From assembly GCF_017355985.1 (NCBI RefSeq), contig NZ_JAFIQU010000001.1, positions 1-64,000 of the forward strand: 64,000 bases of DNA, in the 5' to 3' direction. Each line of letters begins with the position of its first letter. Positions within the stretch are counted from its first letter, which is position 1. The notes beneath the pieces are model-generated. The model saw only the letters and a program-made list of their open reading frames with translations, made no database searches and was not told the origin of the DNA. Made by a program: the position numbers and the translations under genes. Shown here one piece after another: positions 44,582 to 53,244 of this stretch. This stretch comes from Arenibaculum pallidiluteum. Lineage in GTDB: Bacteria > Pseudomonadota > Alphaproteobacteria > Azospirillales > Azospirillaceae.

Positions 44582-46141
44582 ATGGCAGCCACGGATAGAT
44601 CCATGGTCCGCGCCCTTCGCGGCCTTCCGGCAGCAATTGGCCTTGCGGCGGGCCTCCTCTGGGCGACACCGCTTCTGGCCGGCCAGGCCGCGTCGGCCGT
44701 GTCAGAGCATGTCTTCTCCGTGGGCCTCAGCCGGATCGCCGAGACCTATCTGAAGCCGGTGGACCTGGCCCAGCTCACCGTCAACGGGCTGAACGGGCTT
44801 CACAGCCTCGATCCCGCCGTCTCCGTTCAGCGCGAGGGCAGCAGGTTCTCGCTGCGCAGCCACGGCGCCGTGATCGCGGAATTCTCCGCCCCCGCGAGCC
44901 TGGACGCGACAGGCTTGGCGTCGCTGGCGTCCCGGATCGTGGAGCGCGCCCGAGCCCTTTCACCGACACTGCGGCAGGCCTCGGCCGAGGAGATCTACGC
45001 CGCAGTCTTCGACCGCATCATGGGCGATCTCGACGGGTACTCCCGTTACACGGGTGCCAACAAGGCGGTGAACGAGCGCGCCCAGCGCGAGGGCTACGGC
45101 GGCATCGGGATCGAGCTGGAGGAGCGCAAGGCGCGGCCCGTCGTGGTCGAGGTCGTCCCTCATTCGCCGGCGAGCCGAGCCGGCATCCGGGTCGGGGATG
45201 CGATCCTGTCGGTGGATGGCGAGCGCGCAGACAGGATGCCGCTGCGCGACCTCAGCGAGCGCCTGCGCGGGCCAAGCGGCAGCAGCATCGCCGTGTCCTT
45301 CGCCTCTGACGGCGGCCAGCCACGCCGCGTGTCGCTGCGCCGCGAGCGGGTAATCCACAACGCCGTGCAGCTGACGGTGGACGGAACCGTCGCGGTTCTG
45401 AAGCTGGAGCGTTTCAACGCGGCCACCGCCCTGAACCTGCGCGAGGCCGTCGAATCCGCCCGCGCGCAGATCGGACCGCGCATGCAGGGCCTGGTGCTCG
45501 ATCTGCGTGGCAATCCGGGCGGCCTGCTGGACCAGGCAGTCGCCGTGGCCGACCTGTTCATCCCGGCCGGGCGGATCATCTCGACCATCGGCCGCCATCC
45601 CGACAGCGTGCAGCGTTTCGAGGCGACCTCGGACGACATCGCGGCGGGACTTCCCATGGTGGTCCTGCTGGACGGACGGACCGCCTCCGCATCGGAGATC
45701 GTCGCGGCGGCCCTGCAGGACAGCGGCCGCGCGGTGGTGGTCGGCGCCTCGTCCTTCGGGAAGGGAAGCGTGCAGACGGTGACGCGACTGCCCAATGACG
45801 GCGAGCTGCTGCTGACCTGGTCGCGGATCTACGCCCCTTCCGGCTACACCCTGCACCGGCAGGGCGTCACGCCCACGATCTGCACCAGCCGCGAGCAGCG
45901 CGATGCGGCCCAGGTTATCGGCGAGCTGCGGGCCGGACAGCAGGCGCCGCCTTCGCTGCTGGCCCATTGGCGCGCCGCCGCGGCGGACGACGACACGGCG
46001 CTGGCCCGCCTGCGCGAGACCTGCCCGTGGAAGAGCCACGAGGCGGAGCTCGACGTGCAGGTCGCCAAGCGCCTGCTGATGGACGGGCCGCTCTACCAGC
46101 GGGCCGTCCGCATGTCCATGCCGATGGTGGCCGAGCGCTGA
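44582..46141 (+). CDS. C-terminal processing protease (S41 family)
   Basis: 519-residue periplasmic serine protease. A signal peptide (hydrophobic about 13-33) is followed by a helical region, a PDZ domain (GGIGIELEER to VGDAILSVDGE, near 178-220) and the S41 core with the nucleophile Ser in GRTASASE near 377 and the general-base Lys in SFGKGSVQ near 402. It cuts C-terminal tails of envelope proteins. The N-terminal part is longer than in Tsp/CtpA. ATG at 44582 has GGAG five bases before; ATG at 44603 is an alternative. Confidence 0.9.
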   Translation: MAATDRSMVRALRGLPAAIGLAAGLLWATPLLAGQAASAVSEHVFSVGLSRIAETYLKPVDLAQLTVNGLNGLHSLDPAVSVQREGSRFSLRSHGAVIAEFSAPASLDATGLASLASRIVERARALSPTLRQASAEEIYAAVFDRIMGDLDGYSRYTGANKAVNERAQREGYGGIGIELEERKARPVVVEVVPHSPASRAGIRVGDAILSVDGERADRMPLRDLSERLRGPSGSSIAVSFASDGGQPRRVSLRRERVIHNAVQLTVDGTVAVLKLERFNAATALNLREAVESARAQIGPRMQGLVLDLRGNPGGLLDQAVAVADLFIPAGRIISTIGRHPDSVQRFEATSDDIAAGLPMVVLLDGRTASASEIVAAALQDSGRAVVVGASSFGKGSVQTVTRLPNDGELLLTWSRIYAPSGYTLHRQGVTPTICTSREQRDAAQVIGELRAGQQAPPSLLAHWRAAAADDDTALARLRETCPWKSHEAELDVQVAKRLLMDGPLYQRAVRMSMPMVAER

Positions 46142-46233
46142 GCGCTGCGGCCGCCGGCAGGCCACGATCCTCCGTTCCCTTCCGGCTACCCGGCGGCACG
46201 GCAAGATTGCCTGCTGCGCAGCGGCCTGCGTTC

Positions 46234-46262
46234 ATGTAAGAGCCCTTCACATCGGGGGCTCT
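46234..46262. promoter_or_regulatory. overlapping dyads between ctp and tetR
   Basis: AGAGCCC (46239-46245) pairs with GGGCTCT (46256-46262), a possible hairpin at the 3' end of ctp. Overlapping it, ATGTAA and TTCACAT face each other at 46234-46252; these half-sites resemble the outer arms of the operator at 47020-47044, with shorter spacing. Confidence 0.35.
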
Positions 46263-46287
46263 CCCCACGTCAGGCACGGTGAGCGAG

Positions 46288-46944
46288 ATGGAGCGCCGCG
46301 GCTATCACCACGGCAACCTGCGGGAAGCGCTGATCCGGGCGGCGCTCGACCTCATCGCCGAGAAGGGCCCATCGGGCTTTACCTTCGCCGAAGCGGCCCG
46401 CGCGGCCGGCGTCAGCCCGGCCGCCCCGTACCGGCACTTCCGCGACCGCGACGAGCTGATGGCCGACGTGGCGCGCCAGGGCTTCGAGCGTTTCGAGACG
46501 CGCCTCGTCCGCGCTTGGGACGAGGGGCGGCCGGACCCGATGACCGCCTTCGCGGCGCTCGGCCACGCCTATCTCGCCTTCGCGCGGGAGGAGCCCGCCC
46601 ACTATTCCGCCATGTTCGAGGCTGGGCTGCCGCTGGCCTCCCATCCCGAGCTCCTGCAGGCCGGCGACAAGGCCTTCGCGGTGCTGCGCCGTGCCGCCGA
46701 GGTCCTTTGCGCCCGCATGCCCAAGGCCAGCCGCCCCCCGGCGATGATGGTGGCACTCCACGCCTGGGCGCTATCGCACGGCATCGCCTCTCTCTTCAGC
46801 CGGGGCGACGCCGCGCGGCGCTCGCTGCCGATGAGCCCCGAGGACCTGCTGGAGGCCGGCGTGCTGGTCTACCTGCAGGGGCTAGGCCTCGGCGACTCCC
46901 GGGGCGCATCCCAGGGCGCGCCCGAATCTCCAGCCTCCCCCTGA
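46288..46944 (+). CDS. TetR/AcrR-family regulator
   Basis: 218 residues. HTH near 28-55 (TFAEAARAAGVSPAAPYRHFRDRDEL); the C-terminal ligand domain has the HAWALSHGIASLF stretch of the WHG-type TetR group. ATG at 46288 preferred; GTG at 46279 possible. It is followed by a DUF2852 gene on the same strand whose promoter carries a long palindrome, the probable target. Confidence 0.9.
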   Translation: MERRGYHHGNLREALIRAALDLIAEKGPSGFTFAEAARAAGVSPAAPYRHFRDRDELMADVARQGFERFETRLVRAWDEGRPDPMTAFAALGHAYLAFAREEPAHYSAMFEAGLPLASHPELLQAGDKAFAVLRRAAEVLCARMPKASRPPAMMVALHAWALSHGIASLFSRGDAARRSLPMSPEDLLEAGVLVYLQGLGLGDSRGASQGAPESPASP

Positions 46945-46992
46945 TCTGAAGGACAGGCCGGGCGGATTTCCACGGATTCTCGTGCCCGTCCC

Positions 46993-47044
46993 TTGACAGG
47001 GGGCGACACGGGGCCAAGTATGTGAATGTGATTAACATTTACAT
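46993..47044 (+). promoter_or_regulatory. DUF2852 promoter with 25-bp TetR-type operator
   Basis: ATGTGAATGT (47020-47029), GATTA, ACATTTACAT (47035-47044): ten-base arms with one mismatch. A -35 TTGACA at 46993-46998 and a weak -10 AAGTAT at 47016-47021 (17-base spacer) place the operator over the -10 and start, a repression geometry. Confidence 0.68.
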
Positions 47045-47056
47045 GGTGAGGCGACG

Positions 47057-47455
47057 ATGGAACTGGCCGCGAGACTGGACGAGATCGGCAAGCCCGCCTG
47101 GATCGGGCTCATGATCCTCGGCTTCGCCGTGTTCTGGCCCGTAGGCCTCGCGATCCTGGCCTACTTGATATGGAGCGGAAGGATGGGATGCTGGAAGCGT
47201 GGCCGTTGGGGCAACGGGTGGCGGCACTCGGCCCACGGCTGGAGTAGCCATGGCCGGTCGAGCGGCAACCGCGCCTTCGACGAGTACCGCGAGCAGACCT
47301 TGCGGCGCCTTGAGGACGAGCAGCGGGAGTTCAGGGAGTTCCTGGACCGCCTGCGCTTCGCGCGCGACAAGGCCGAGTTCGACGAGTTCCTGGCCGAGCG
47401 GCGGCGCCGCTCCGAGGGACCGGAGTCGGGGCCGGAACCGCAGCCGCAGGGCTGA
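47057..47455 (+). CDS. DUF2852 membrane protein
   Basis: 132 residues. One membrane segment near 15-38 (IGLMILGFAVFWPVGLAILAYL), then a Gly/Trp/Arg/His-rich loop and a charged coiled-coil region (about 75-118, FDEYREQTLRRLEDEQREF). This layout is DUF2852, an alphaproteobacterial family of unknown function. The start codon is 12 bases after the TetR-type operator, with GAGGCGACG upstream. Confidence 0.87.
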   Translation: MELAARLDEIGKPAWIGLMILGFAVFWPVGLAILAYLIWSGRMGCWKRGRWGNGWRHSAHGWSSHGRSSGNRAFDEYREQTLRRLEDEQREFREFLDRLRFARDKAEFDEFLAERRRRSEGPESGPEPQPQG

Positions 47456-47555
47456 TGCGGGTTCCAGAGCCGAACGGCGGCGGGACGGCGGCGGACTTGC
47501 CGCCGTCCATGCCTGTCGAATGCGCGGGATTCGAGCCGTTTCGGCCCTCTTGGGC

Positions 47556-47583
47556 TTGACTTCCAGGCGCCCTTGGGTATTTT
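47556..47583 (+). promoter_or_regulatory. rpmG promoter
   Basis: TTGACT (47556-47561), 16-base spacer, TATTTT (47578-47583). Predicted start about 47590, 65 bases before rpmG. Confidence 0.6.
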
Positions 47584-47654
47584 CCCCGCTCTACGCCGTT
47601 CCGCCGGGTCTGCGCTAGCCTGGGATCGTGCGGCCGAACACGGGATTCTCAGTC

Positions 47655-47822
47655 ATGGCGAAAGCGAACACCGTTCTGATCAAGCTCGTGAGCTCGGCGG
47701 GCACCGGCTTCTTCTACGTCAAGAAGAAGAACCCTCGGAAGACCACCGAAAAGCTCGAGTTCAGCAAGTACGACCCGGTCGTGCGCAAGCACGTGCCGTT
47801 CAAGGAAGCGAAGATCAAGTAA
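47655..47822 (+). CDS. rpmG: 50S ribosomal protein L33
   Basis: 55-residue basic protein of the large ribosomal subunit ([20 protein letters not shown], then [20 protein letters not shown]). It lacks the zinc-binding cysteine pairs, so it is the C-minus form that does not depend on zinc. ATG 47655 is the family start. Single-gene unit with its own promoter and a strong terminator. Confidence 0.97.
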   Translation: MAKANTVLIKLVSSAGTGFFYVKKKNPRKTTEKLEFSKYDPVVRKHVPFKEAKIK

Positions 47823-47844
47823 GCTTCCTCTCCGTACGAACGCG

Positions 47845-47877
47845 AAAGGCCGCCCTTCGGGGCGGCCTTTCGTGTTT
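47845..47877 (+). terminator. rpmG terminator
   Basis: AAAGGCCGCCC (47845-47855), loop TTCG, GGGCGGCCTTT (47860-47870), then CGTGTTT. A perfect 11-pair stem with a UUCG tetraloop; it may also stop the convergent pleD transcript. Confidence 0.9.
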
Positions 47878-47938
47878 CTGGCGTTCGTCTCCGGGGTGCC
47901 TTCCCGGCGGCCGGCGACAGCGCGCCGGCGCGGATCCC

Positions 47939-49336
47939 TCAGGCCGGCAGGACCACGGTCCCCTCGCCCGCCGAGACGGTCCGGTTCCGGCCCTCGCGCT
48001 TGGCCTGGTACAGCGCGTCGTCCGCCCGCTTCATCAGCATCTCGACGGAATCGGAGACGTCGTGGGTGACGGCGACCCCGATGCTGATTGTCACCGTGAT
48101 GCGGCCCACCGGCGCGGTCACGACGATGGGCTCGTCCCCAATGCGATGGCGCAGCCTCTCGGCGACCGTCACGGCCGTGTCCCGGTCGGCGTCCGGCATC
48201 ACCACGACGAACTCCTCGCCGCCGGTGCGGGCCACCAGGTCGAAGTTGCGGAGGTTCCGATTGGCACGGTTCGCGACCTCCTTCAGCACCTCGTCGCCGA
48301 CGGCATGGCCGTAGGAGTCGTTGACGAGCTTGAAGTGGTCGATGTCGAACATCAGGCAGGCGACGGGCTTGTTGTTCTCGCGGCTGCGCTCCAGCAGACG
48401 CGGCAGGTGCGCGCTGAGATAGCGTCGGTTGAACACGCCCGTCAGGCTGTCCGTCAGCGCCATGGAAAGGCTCTGCTCGTAGTTCTGGCGCAGGCGGTCG
48501 TGATAGCGCTTGCGCCGGACCTGGGTGCGAACCCGAGCCAGCAGCTCGTTGCGGTCGATGGGCTTCAGCAGGTAGTCGTTGGCGCCAAGCTCCAGCCCCT
48601 TCGCGACGCGACCCATGTCGCCCTCGTCCGCGATCAGCAGGACCGGCGTCTGACGCGTGCGCTCGTGGCTCCGCAGCTGCGAGCACAGGCGGAGCCCGTC
48701 CTCCTCGATCAGCGTCAGGCTGATCACGATCAGGTCGAACTCCTCGCCCAGCGCGAGATCTAGACCGTGGGCGCAGGTCTCGGCTGGAACGACGGAATCA
48801 TCGTCGCGCTTCAGCGTCTCGGCCACCTTGTCGAAGTCGATGGCGCTGTCCTCGACGACCAGCACCCGCGCGCCGTTGGGCGTCTCGGCGCCGACCATGG
48901 GCGCATTGTCCAGGATCCCGAACTGGCCCGAGGTGCTCTCGCGCAGGCGCCACTCATCCATCATCATCTTCAGCCGGACGAGCGAACGCACGCGGGCGAA
49001 GAGGGCCACGTCGTTCACGGGCTTGGTCAGGAAATCGTCGGCGCCGGCCTCCAGCCCGCGGACGCGGTCGGCCGCATCGGACAGGGCGGTGATCATCACC
49101 ACCGGGATGTGCATGGTGGCGGGATCGTTACGGATGCGCTCGCAGACCTCGAAGCCGTCCATGCCCGGCATCATCACGTCGAGCAGCACGATGTCCGGCG
49201 CGTCGCGCTTGATGCGCTCCAGCGCCTCGGGACCGTTGTAGGCGGTGACGACGTCGAAGTACTCGCGCATCAGCTTCGCCGCGAGCAGCTTCACGTTGGG
49301 CAGGACGTCATCGACGACGAGAACGCGAGCCGACAT
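47939..49336 (-). CDS. pleD: PleD-type diguanylate cyclase response regulator
   Basis: 465 residues: REC (about 1-120; phospho-acceptor Asp53 in IVLLDVMMPG), second REC (about 155-275), GGDEF (about 295-460). The active-site motif is GGEEF and the inhibitory I-site is RNFD five residues before it, so it should make c-di-GMP and be feedback-inhibited. The second REC reads LIVISLTLIEED where the acceptor Asp should be, and so acts as a dimerisation adaptor as in Caulobacter PleD. 32 bases after divK. Confidence 0.94.
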   Translation of the reverse strand: MSARVLVVDDVLPNVKLLAAKLMREYFDVVTAYNGPEALERIKRDAPDIVLLDVMMPGMDGFEVCERIRNDPATMHIPVVMITALSDAADRVRGLEAGADDFLTKPVNDVALFARVRSLVRLKMMMDEWRLRESTSGQFGILDNAPMVGAETPNGARVLVVEDSAIDFDKVAETLKRDDDSVVPAETCAHGLDLALGEEFDLIVISLTLIEEDGLRLCSQLRSHERTRQTPVLLIADEGDMGRVAKGLELGANDYLLKPIDRNELLARVRTQVRRKRYHDRLRQNYEQSLSMALTDSLTGVFNRRYLSAHLPRLLERSRENNKPVACLMFDIDHFKLVNDSYGHAVGDEVLKEVANRANRNLRNFDLVARTGGEEFVVVMPDADRDTAVTVAERLRHRIGDEPIVVTAPVGRITVTISIGVAVTHDVSDSVEMLMKRADDALYQAKREGRNRTVSAGEGTVVLPA

Positions 49337-49368
49337 TGGACCTCAGCGCTGGCGCTACTCCCGAGCGG

Positions 49369-49782
49369 TCAGCTCAGGAAGCGGTGAACCGTCTCGAGGA
49401 ACTTGGCGACCGAGATGGGCTTCGCGATGTAGTCCTCGCAGCCGCCTTCCCGAATCTTCTCCTCGTCGCCCTTCATTGCGAAGGCGGTGACGGCAATGAT
49501 GGGGATCTTGCGGAGTTCGTCGTCCTCCTTGATCCACTTCGTGACCTCCAGCCCCGACACCTCGGGCAGCTGGATGTCCATCAGGATCAGATCGGGCCGG
49601 TGCTGGCGCGCGAGCCGAAGCGCCTCCATGCCGTCCTTCGTCTGGAGGGTGGCATAGCCATGGGCTTCGAGCAGATCGTGGAAGAGCTTCATGTTGAGCT
49701 CGTTGTCCTCCACGATCAGGACGCGCTTGGTGCCTGCAACCGCTTCTGCGGTGCCGGCGCCGCCGTGCCCTTCAACCGACAT
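49369..49782 (-). CDS. divK: single-domain response regulator DivK
   Basis: 137-residue stand-alone receiver controlling cell-cycle kinases (DivJ, PleC, DivL) in alphaproteobacteria. [19 protein letters not shown] and [16 protein letters not shown] with the acceptor Asp, [12 protein letters not shown] and YIAKPIS are DivK hallmarks. A 20-residue N-terminal Gly/Ala extension is unusual. ATG at 49782 has GGAGGAGGGG upstream; a GTG ten codons earlier has none. Confidence 0.93.
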   Translation of the reverse strand: MSVEGHGGAGTAEAVAGTKRVLIVEDNELNMKLFHDLLEAHGYATLQTKDGMEALRLARQHRPDLILMDIQLPEVSGLEVTKWIKEDDELRKIPIIAVTAFAMKGDEEKIREGGCEDYIAKPISVAKFLETVHRFLS

Positions 49783-49821
49783 CCGCCCCTCCTCCGATCC
49801 GCGGCGATTCACGCCGGGCCG

Positions 49822-49875
49822 GCTATAAACAACCCATCAGATCGTTCTAAGGAGTGAAGGTTAAGGCGAGGTTAC
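49822..49875 (-). promoter_or_regulatory. divK promoter with CtrA-like box
   Basis: Minus strand TTAGAA (49845-49850)-N17-TATAGC (49822-49827). Just upstream, TTAA-N7-TTAC at 49861-49875 is one base from the CtrA consensus TTAA-N7-TTAA. divK is CtrA-controlled in Caulobacter. Confidence 0.45.
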
Positions 49876-49931
49876 CTAACGAATCTTTGCGGGCCCATGC
49901 ACGCGGTCCGCAGCCATGGCATCATGCCCTG

Positions 49932-51239
49932 ATGAACACCGGTTCGCCAGCCGCTTCCGACTCCTCCATGCCGACGCTGTGCCGGGACTGCGCGGCGGCC
50001 TTCGCCGCCGGCCCCGGCTCACGCTGCCCTGCATGCCGGAGCCGCCGCACCGTGCGCCATCCCGAGCTCGACGACCTCGCCATCGCCCATGTGGACTGCG
50101 ATGCCTTCTATGCCAGCGTCGAGAAGCGCGACAACCCCAAGCTCGCCGACAAGCCGGTGATCGTCGGCGGCGGGCGCCGCGGGGTGGTGGCGGCCTGCTG
50201 CTACGTCGCCCGCCTTTACGGCGTGCGCTCCGCAATGCCGATGTTCAAGGCCCTGGAGTTCTGCCCCGATGCGGTGGTGATCCCCCCGGACATGCGCAAG
50301 TACGCCGCGGTGGGCCGGCAGGTGCGCGGCATGATGACCGCGCTGACCCCCCTGGTTGAGCCGATCTCCATCGACGAGGCGTTCCTGGACCTCTCGGGCA
50401 CCGAGCGGCTGCTCGGCGGCAGCCCGGCCAGAAGCCTCGTTCGTCTGGTGCGCCGGCTCGAGCAGGAGCTGGGCATCACCGCCTCCATCGGGCTCAGCTA
50501 CAACAAGTTCCTCGCGAAGATCGCCTCGGACCTCGACAAGCCCCGCGGCTTCCGCGCGATCGGCCGCGCCGAGGCCGAGTCCTTCCTGGCGCCGCAGCCG
50601 GTCTCCCTGATCTGGGGCGTCGGAAAGGCGCTGGAGCGCCGCCTGGAGATCGAGGGAATCGAGACCATCGGCGACATCCGCGAACGGGACGAGCATTGGC
50701 TGGTCTCGCGCTTCGGCGCGATGGGGCGGCGCCTGCACCGCTTCGCCCGCGGCCAGGACGACCGCCGCGTGGAACCCGACGAGGCTACCAAGAGCGTCTC
50801 GGCCGAAACGACCTTCAACCGCGACCTCACCGATGCCGAGGAACTTGCGCGCCGGCTCTGGCCGCTGTGCGAGACCGTCGCCCGCCGGATGAAGGCCGGC
50901 GGCCATCACGGCCATTCCGTGGTGCTGAAGCTGAAGACCGCGGATTTCCACCTGCTGACGCGCTCGCGCCGACTGGATACCGCGACGCAGCTCGCCGAGG
51001 AGATCTACCGCGCGGCCCTTCCGCTCCTGGAAAAGGAGGCCGACGGGCGTGCCTTCAGGCTCATCGGCGTCGGCTGCACGGATCTTGATGATGGCGCGCC
51101 CGGCAGGCTCGGCGACCTGCTCGATGCCGAGCGCGACCGCCGGGCACGGGTCGAGCACGCCATGGATGCGATCCGCGCCCGCCAGGGAGAAGCGGCCATC
51201 GTCAAGGGGCGGTCCCTGCCTCCGACGAAGCCGCGCTGA
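49932..51239 (+). CDS. dinB: DNA polymerase IV
   Basis: 435-residue Y-family translesion polymerase. An N-terminal zinc-ribbon-like CxxC-x10-CxxC (CRDC...CPAC, about 17-36) precedes the catalytic domain, a form common in alphaproteobacteria. Active-site motifs are AHVDCDAFYASVE and SIDEAFLDLSG; little finger from about 295. No beta-clamp motif QLxLF is evident at the C terminus. ATG 49932 is followed by an in-frame ATG at 49968; neither has a clear ribosome site. I see no GTTC-N7-GTTC LexA site upstream. Confidence 0.92.
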   Translation: MNTGSPAASDSSMPTLCRDCAAAFAAGPGSRCPACRSRRTVRHPELDDLAIAHVDCDAFYASVEKRDNPKLADKPVIVGGGRRGVVAACCYVARLYGVRSAMPMFKALEFCPDAVVIPPDMRKYAAVGRQVRGMMTALTPLVEPISIDEAFLDLSGTERLLGGSPARSLVRLVRRLEQELGITASIGLSYNKFLAKIASDLDKPRGFRAIGRAEAESFLAPQPVSLIWGVGKALERRLEIEGIETIGDIRERDEHWLVSRFGAMGRRLHRFARGQDDRRVEPDEATKSVSAETTFNRDLTDAEELARRLWPLCETVARRMKAGGHHGHSVVLKLKTADFHLLTRSRRLDTATQLAEEIYRAALPLLEKEADGRAFRLIGVGCTDLDDGAPGRLGDLLDAERDRRARVEHAMDAIRARQGEAAIVKGRSLPPTKPR

Positions 51240-51252
51240 GCACGCCGCGCCA

Positions 51253-52047
51253 TCAGCAGCCGGGCTTGCCGATCCTCTCGACCTTCTCGAGCTTGGCGGA
51301 GACCGTGAAGTCGCCGTAGTCGATCTGCATCGAGCGAGCGACGCCGTTCTCGAGCAGGTCCATGCTCATCTCGTATTCCGGTGCCGCCGCGGTGCTCGAC
51401 GGCGGGAAGAAGGCCAAGCGGACCGGCCAGTGGCGGCCCTGCAGCAGATCGCTCGGCTCGACGCCCTCGGGCGGGGCCTGTCCCTGGACACCCAGGCCGA
51501 CCGCGGCGTTGATCTCAGTCAGCCCCTCCTCGTCGGAGCCGTCGAAGACCATGGTCCCGAAGACCTTGTCCCCGGCCATGGCATGCCGCAGCATCGCGAT
51601 GGTGTGGAGCGTCGGGAACATGGTCCCGGCCGGGAGCCGCACCTCTGCCTCCTTGGGCTTCGCATAGCGCGCGACGCCGCCCTCAGCGCCCATCTCGGCC
51701 TCGCCGCGCAGCTCCTCGTCGAGCTGGCCGTTCACGAGCTTGCGGACGTTGAAGCGGTAGGCGGACCCGTCTTTGGCCTCCCAGGTGACGTAGTTGGTCG
51801 TCATGGCGACGCGGTCGCCCTCGGCATAGGCGAAGTCGAGCTGGAAGCGCTGGTCGATGGTCCAGCCGTCGCAGGCGTCGGCCCATTCGAAGAGCATCTT
51901 CCCCTGGACGTCGGCGACGTTGGCGCTGCTGCGCACCGAGGTCAGGCTCATCTTGTAGACCGCCCGGTGCGGCGCGATCTCGACGGCCGTGGCGGGCGCG
52001 GTGAACGCCAGCAGGCACGCCAGGACGGCGGCGGGCTTGACGGGCAT
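51253..52047 (-). CDS. eipB: cell-envelope integrity protein EipB (DUF1849)
   Basis: 264-residue periplasmic beta-spiral protein. Signal peptide about 1-22 (VLACLLAFTAPATA). Cys59 (ADACDGW) and the C-terminal Cys264 (KPGC) match the conserved disulfide of Brucella EipB (Cys69-Cys278), which is needed for stability and envelope stress tolerance. WEAKDGSAYRFN and FFPPSSTAAAPEYEMSMDLLENG are family blocks. The start at 52047 is favoured by the signal peptide; the ribosome site is weak. Confidence 0.9.
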   Translation of the reverse strand: MPVKPAAVLACLLAFTAPATAVEIAPHRAVYKMSLTSVRSSANVADVQGKMLFEWADACDGWTIDQRFQLDFAYAEGDRVAMTTNYVTWEAKDGSAYRFNVRKLVNGQLDEELRGEAEMGAEGGVARYAKPKEAEVRLPAGTMFPTLHTIAMLRHAMAGDKVFGTMVFDGSDEEGLTEINAAVGLGVQGQAPPEGVEPSDLLQGRHWPVRLAFFPPSSTAAAPEYEMSMDLLENGVARSMQIDYGDFTVSAKLEKVERIGKPGC

Positions 52048-52156
52048 GCGGTCGGGTCTGCTGATCTTCACGTCGATGGATCCAGTCGGGGACGCTGCTA
52101 TTGTCGCGTTCAAGATTCGACCGGCGCAATGCTTTTTCGAGGGGAGGTCCCGACCG

Positions 52157-53143
52157 ATGTCCGCTAACCCGAACGGCCGAGCGGCCAAGCCGCGCCTTCT
52201 GCTGAGCCGCCGGCTGCCCGACGCGGTCGAGGCCCGCGCCGCGCGCGATTACGACGCGATCCCGAACCGCGAGGACGTGGCGCTGGACGGCGCGGCGCTG
52301 GCGGCGCGCGCGGCGGGCTGCGACGGAATCCTGGTGACGGCGGGCGACCGGCTGGACTCGGCGGCCGTGGCGGCGCTGCCCGAGAGCGTGCGCATCCTTG
52401 CGACCTTCTCCGTGGGAACCGACCACATCGACCTCGCCGCCGCCCGCGCCCGCGGGATCCGTGTCACCAACACCCCGGACGTCCTGACCGAGGCCACGGC
52501 CGAGATCGCGCTGCTTCTGATGCTGGGCGCAGCGCGCCGCGCCCACGAGGGCGAGCGGCTGATCCGCGAGCGCGCCTGGACCGGCTGGACGCCGACCCAG
52601 CTCCTGGGCGTGCAGCTCACGGGCAAGCGCCTGGCGGTGCTCGGCATGGGCCGCATCGGCCAGGCGGTGGCGCACCGGGCGCGGGCCTTCGGGATGGAGA
52701 TCCACTACTCAAACCGGCGCCGGCTTCCGCCGGCCGAGGAGCAGGGCGCGGTCTTCCACGCAGAGGCAGAAGCCATGCTGCCCCTGGCGGATTTCCTGAC
52801 GATCCACTTTCCGCTCACCCCGGAGACGCGGCACTGGCTGGACGCCAGGAGGATTGCGCTGCTCCCGGACGGCGCCATTGTCGTCAACACCGCGCGCGGT
52901 CCCGTGATCGAGGATGCGGCGCTGATCGCGGCGCTGCGCAGCGGCAAGCTCGCAGCGGCCGGGCTGGACGTCTTCACCGGCGAACCCGCCCTGGACCCCG
53001 CCTACCCCACCCTGCCGAACACCTTCCTGCTACCCCATCTCGGCAGCGCAACGATCGAGACGCGGAATGCCATGGGCTTCCGGGCGCTGGACAATCTCGA
53101 CGCCTTCTTCAGGGGGCAGGAACCTCCCGACGCGGTGGCCTGA
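52157..53143 (+). CDS. D-isomer 2-hydroxyacid dehydrogenase (glyoxylate/hydroxypyruvate reductase type)
   Basis: 328-residue NAD(P)H oxidoreductase. Nucleotide motif GMGRIGQ near 163, catalytic Arg in VNTARGP near 243, Glu in GLDVFTGEP near 271 and His in LLPHLGSAT near 292. SNRRRLPP after strand 2 suggests NADPH preference. Reduces glyoxylate or hydroxypyruvate, or oxidises D-glycerate. The start is fixed by GGGGAGGT eight bases upstream; divergent from eipB. Confidence 0.92.
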   Translation: MSANPNGRAAKPRLLLSRRLPDAVEARAARDYDAIPNREDVALDGAALAARAAGCDGILVTAGDRLDSAAVAALPESVRILATFSVGTDHIDLAAARARGIRVTNTPDVLTEATAEIALLLMLGAARRAHEGERLIRERAWTGWTPTQLLGVQLTGKRLAVLGMGRIGQAVAHRARAFGMEIHYSNRRRLPPAEEQGAVFHAEAEAMLPLADFLTIHFPLTPETRHWLDARRIALLPDGAIVVNTARGPVIEDAALIAALRSGKLAAAGLDVFTGEPALDPAYPTLPNTFLLPHLGSATIETRNAMGFRALDNLDAFFRGQEPPDAVA

Positions 53144-53244
53144 CCGGGCAGGATTCGTCCCTCCTCCCCGGCAGCTTTTGCCCTGCACCGTGCCGGACCC
53201 GAGGCAGCTCGCGGCTCCGGCATCTGGTACGGGCCTTGCTTTGC

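Noticed and set aside
41985-44669. 894-residue frame antisense to topA and rnr
   Set aside because: Same artefact; rnr motifs are intact on the plus strand.
49813-49931. SOS (LexA) site before dinB
   Set aside because: One GTTC is present at about 49844 but no second GTTC follows at seven bases.
52047-52188. Longer EipB start at 52188
   Set aside because: It would bury the signal peptide 47 residues inside the protein and overlap the ribosome site of the divergent dehydrogenase.
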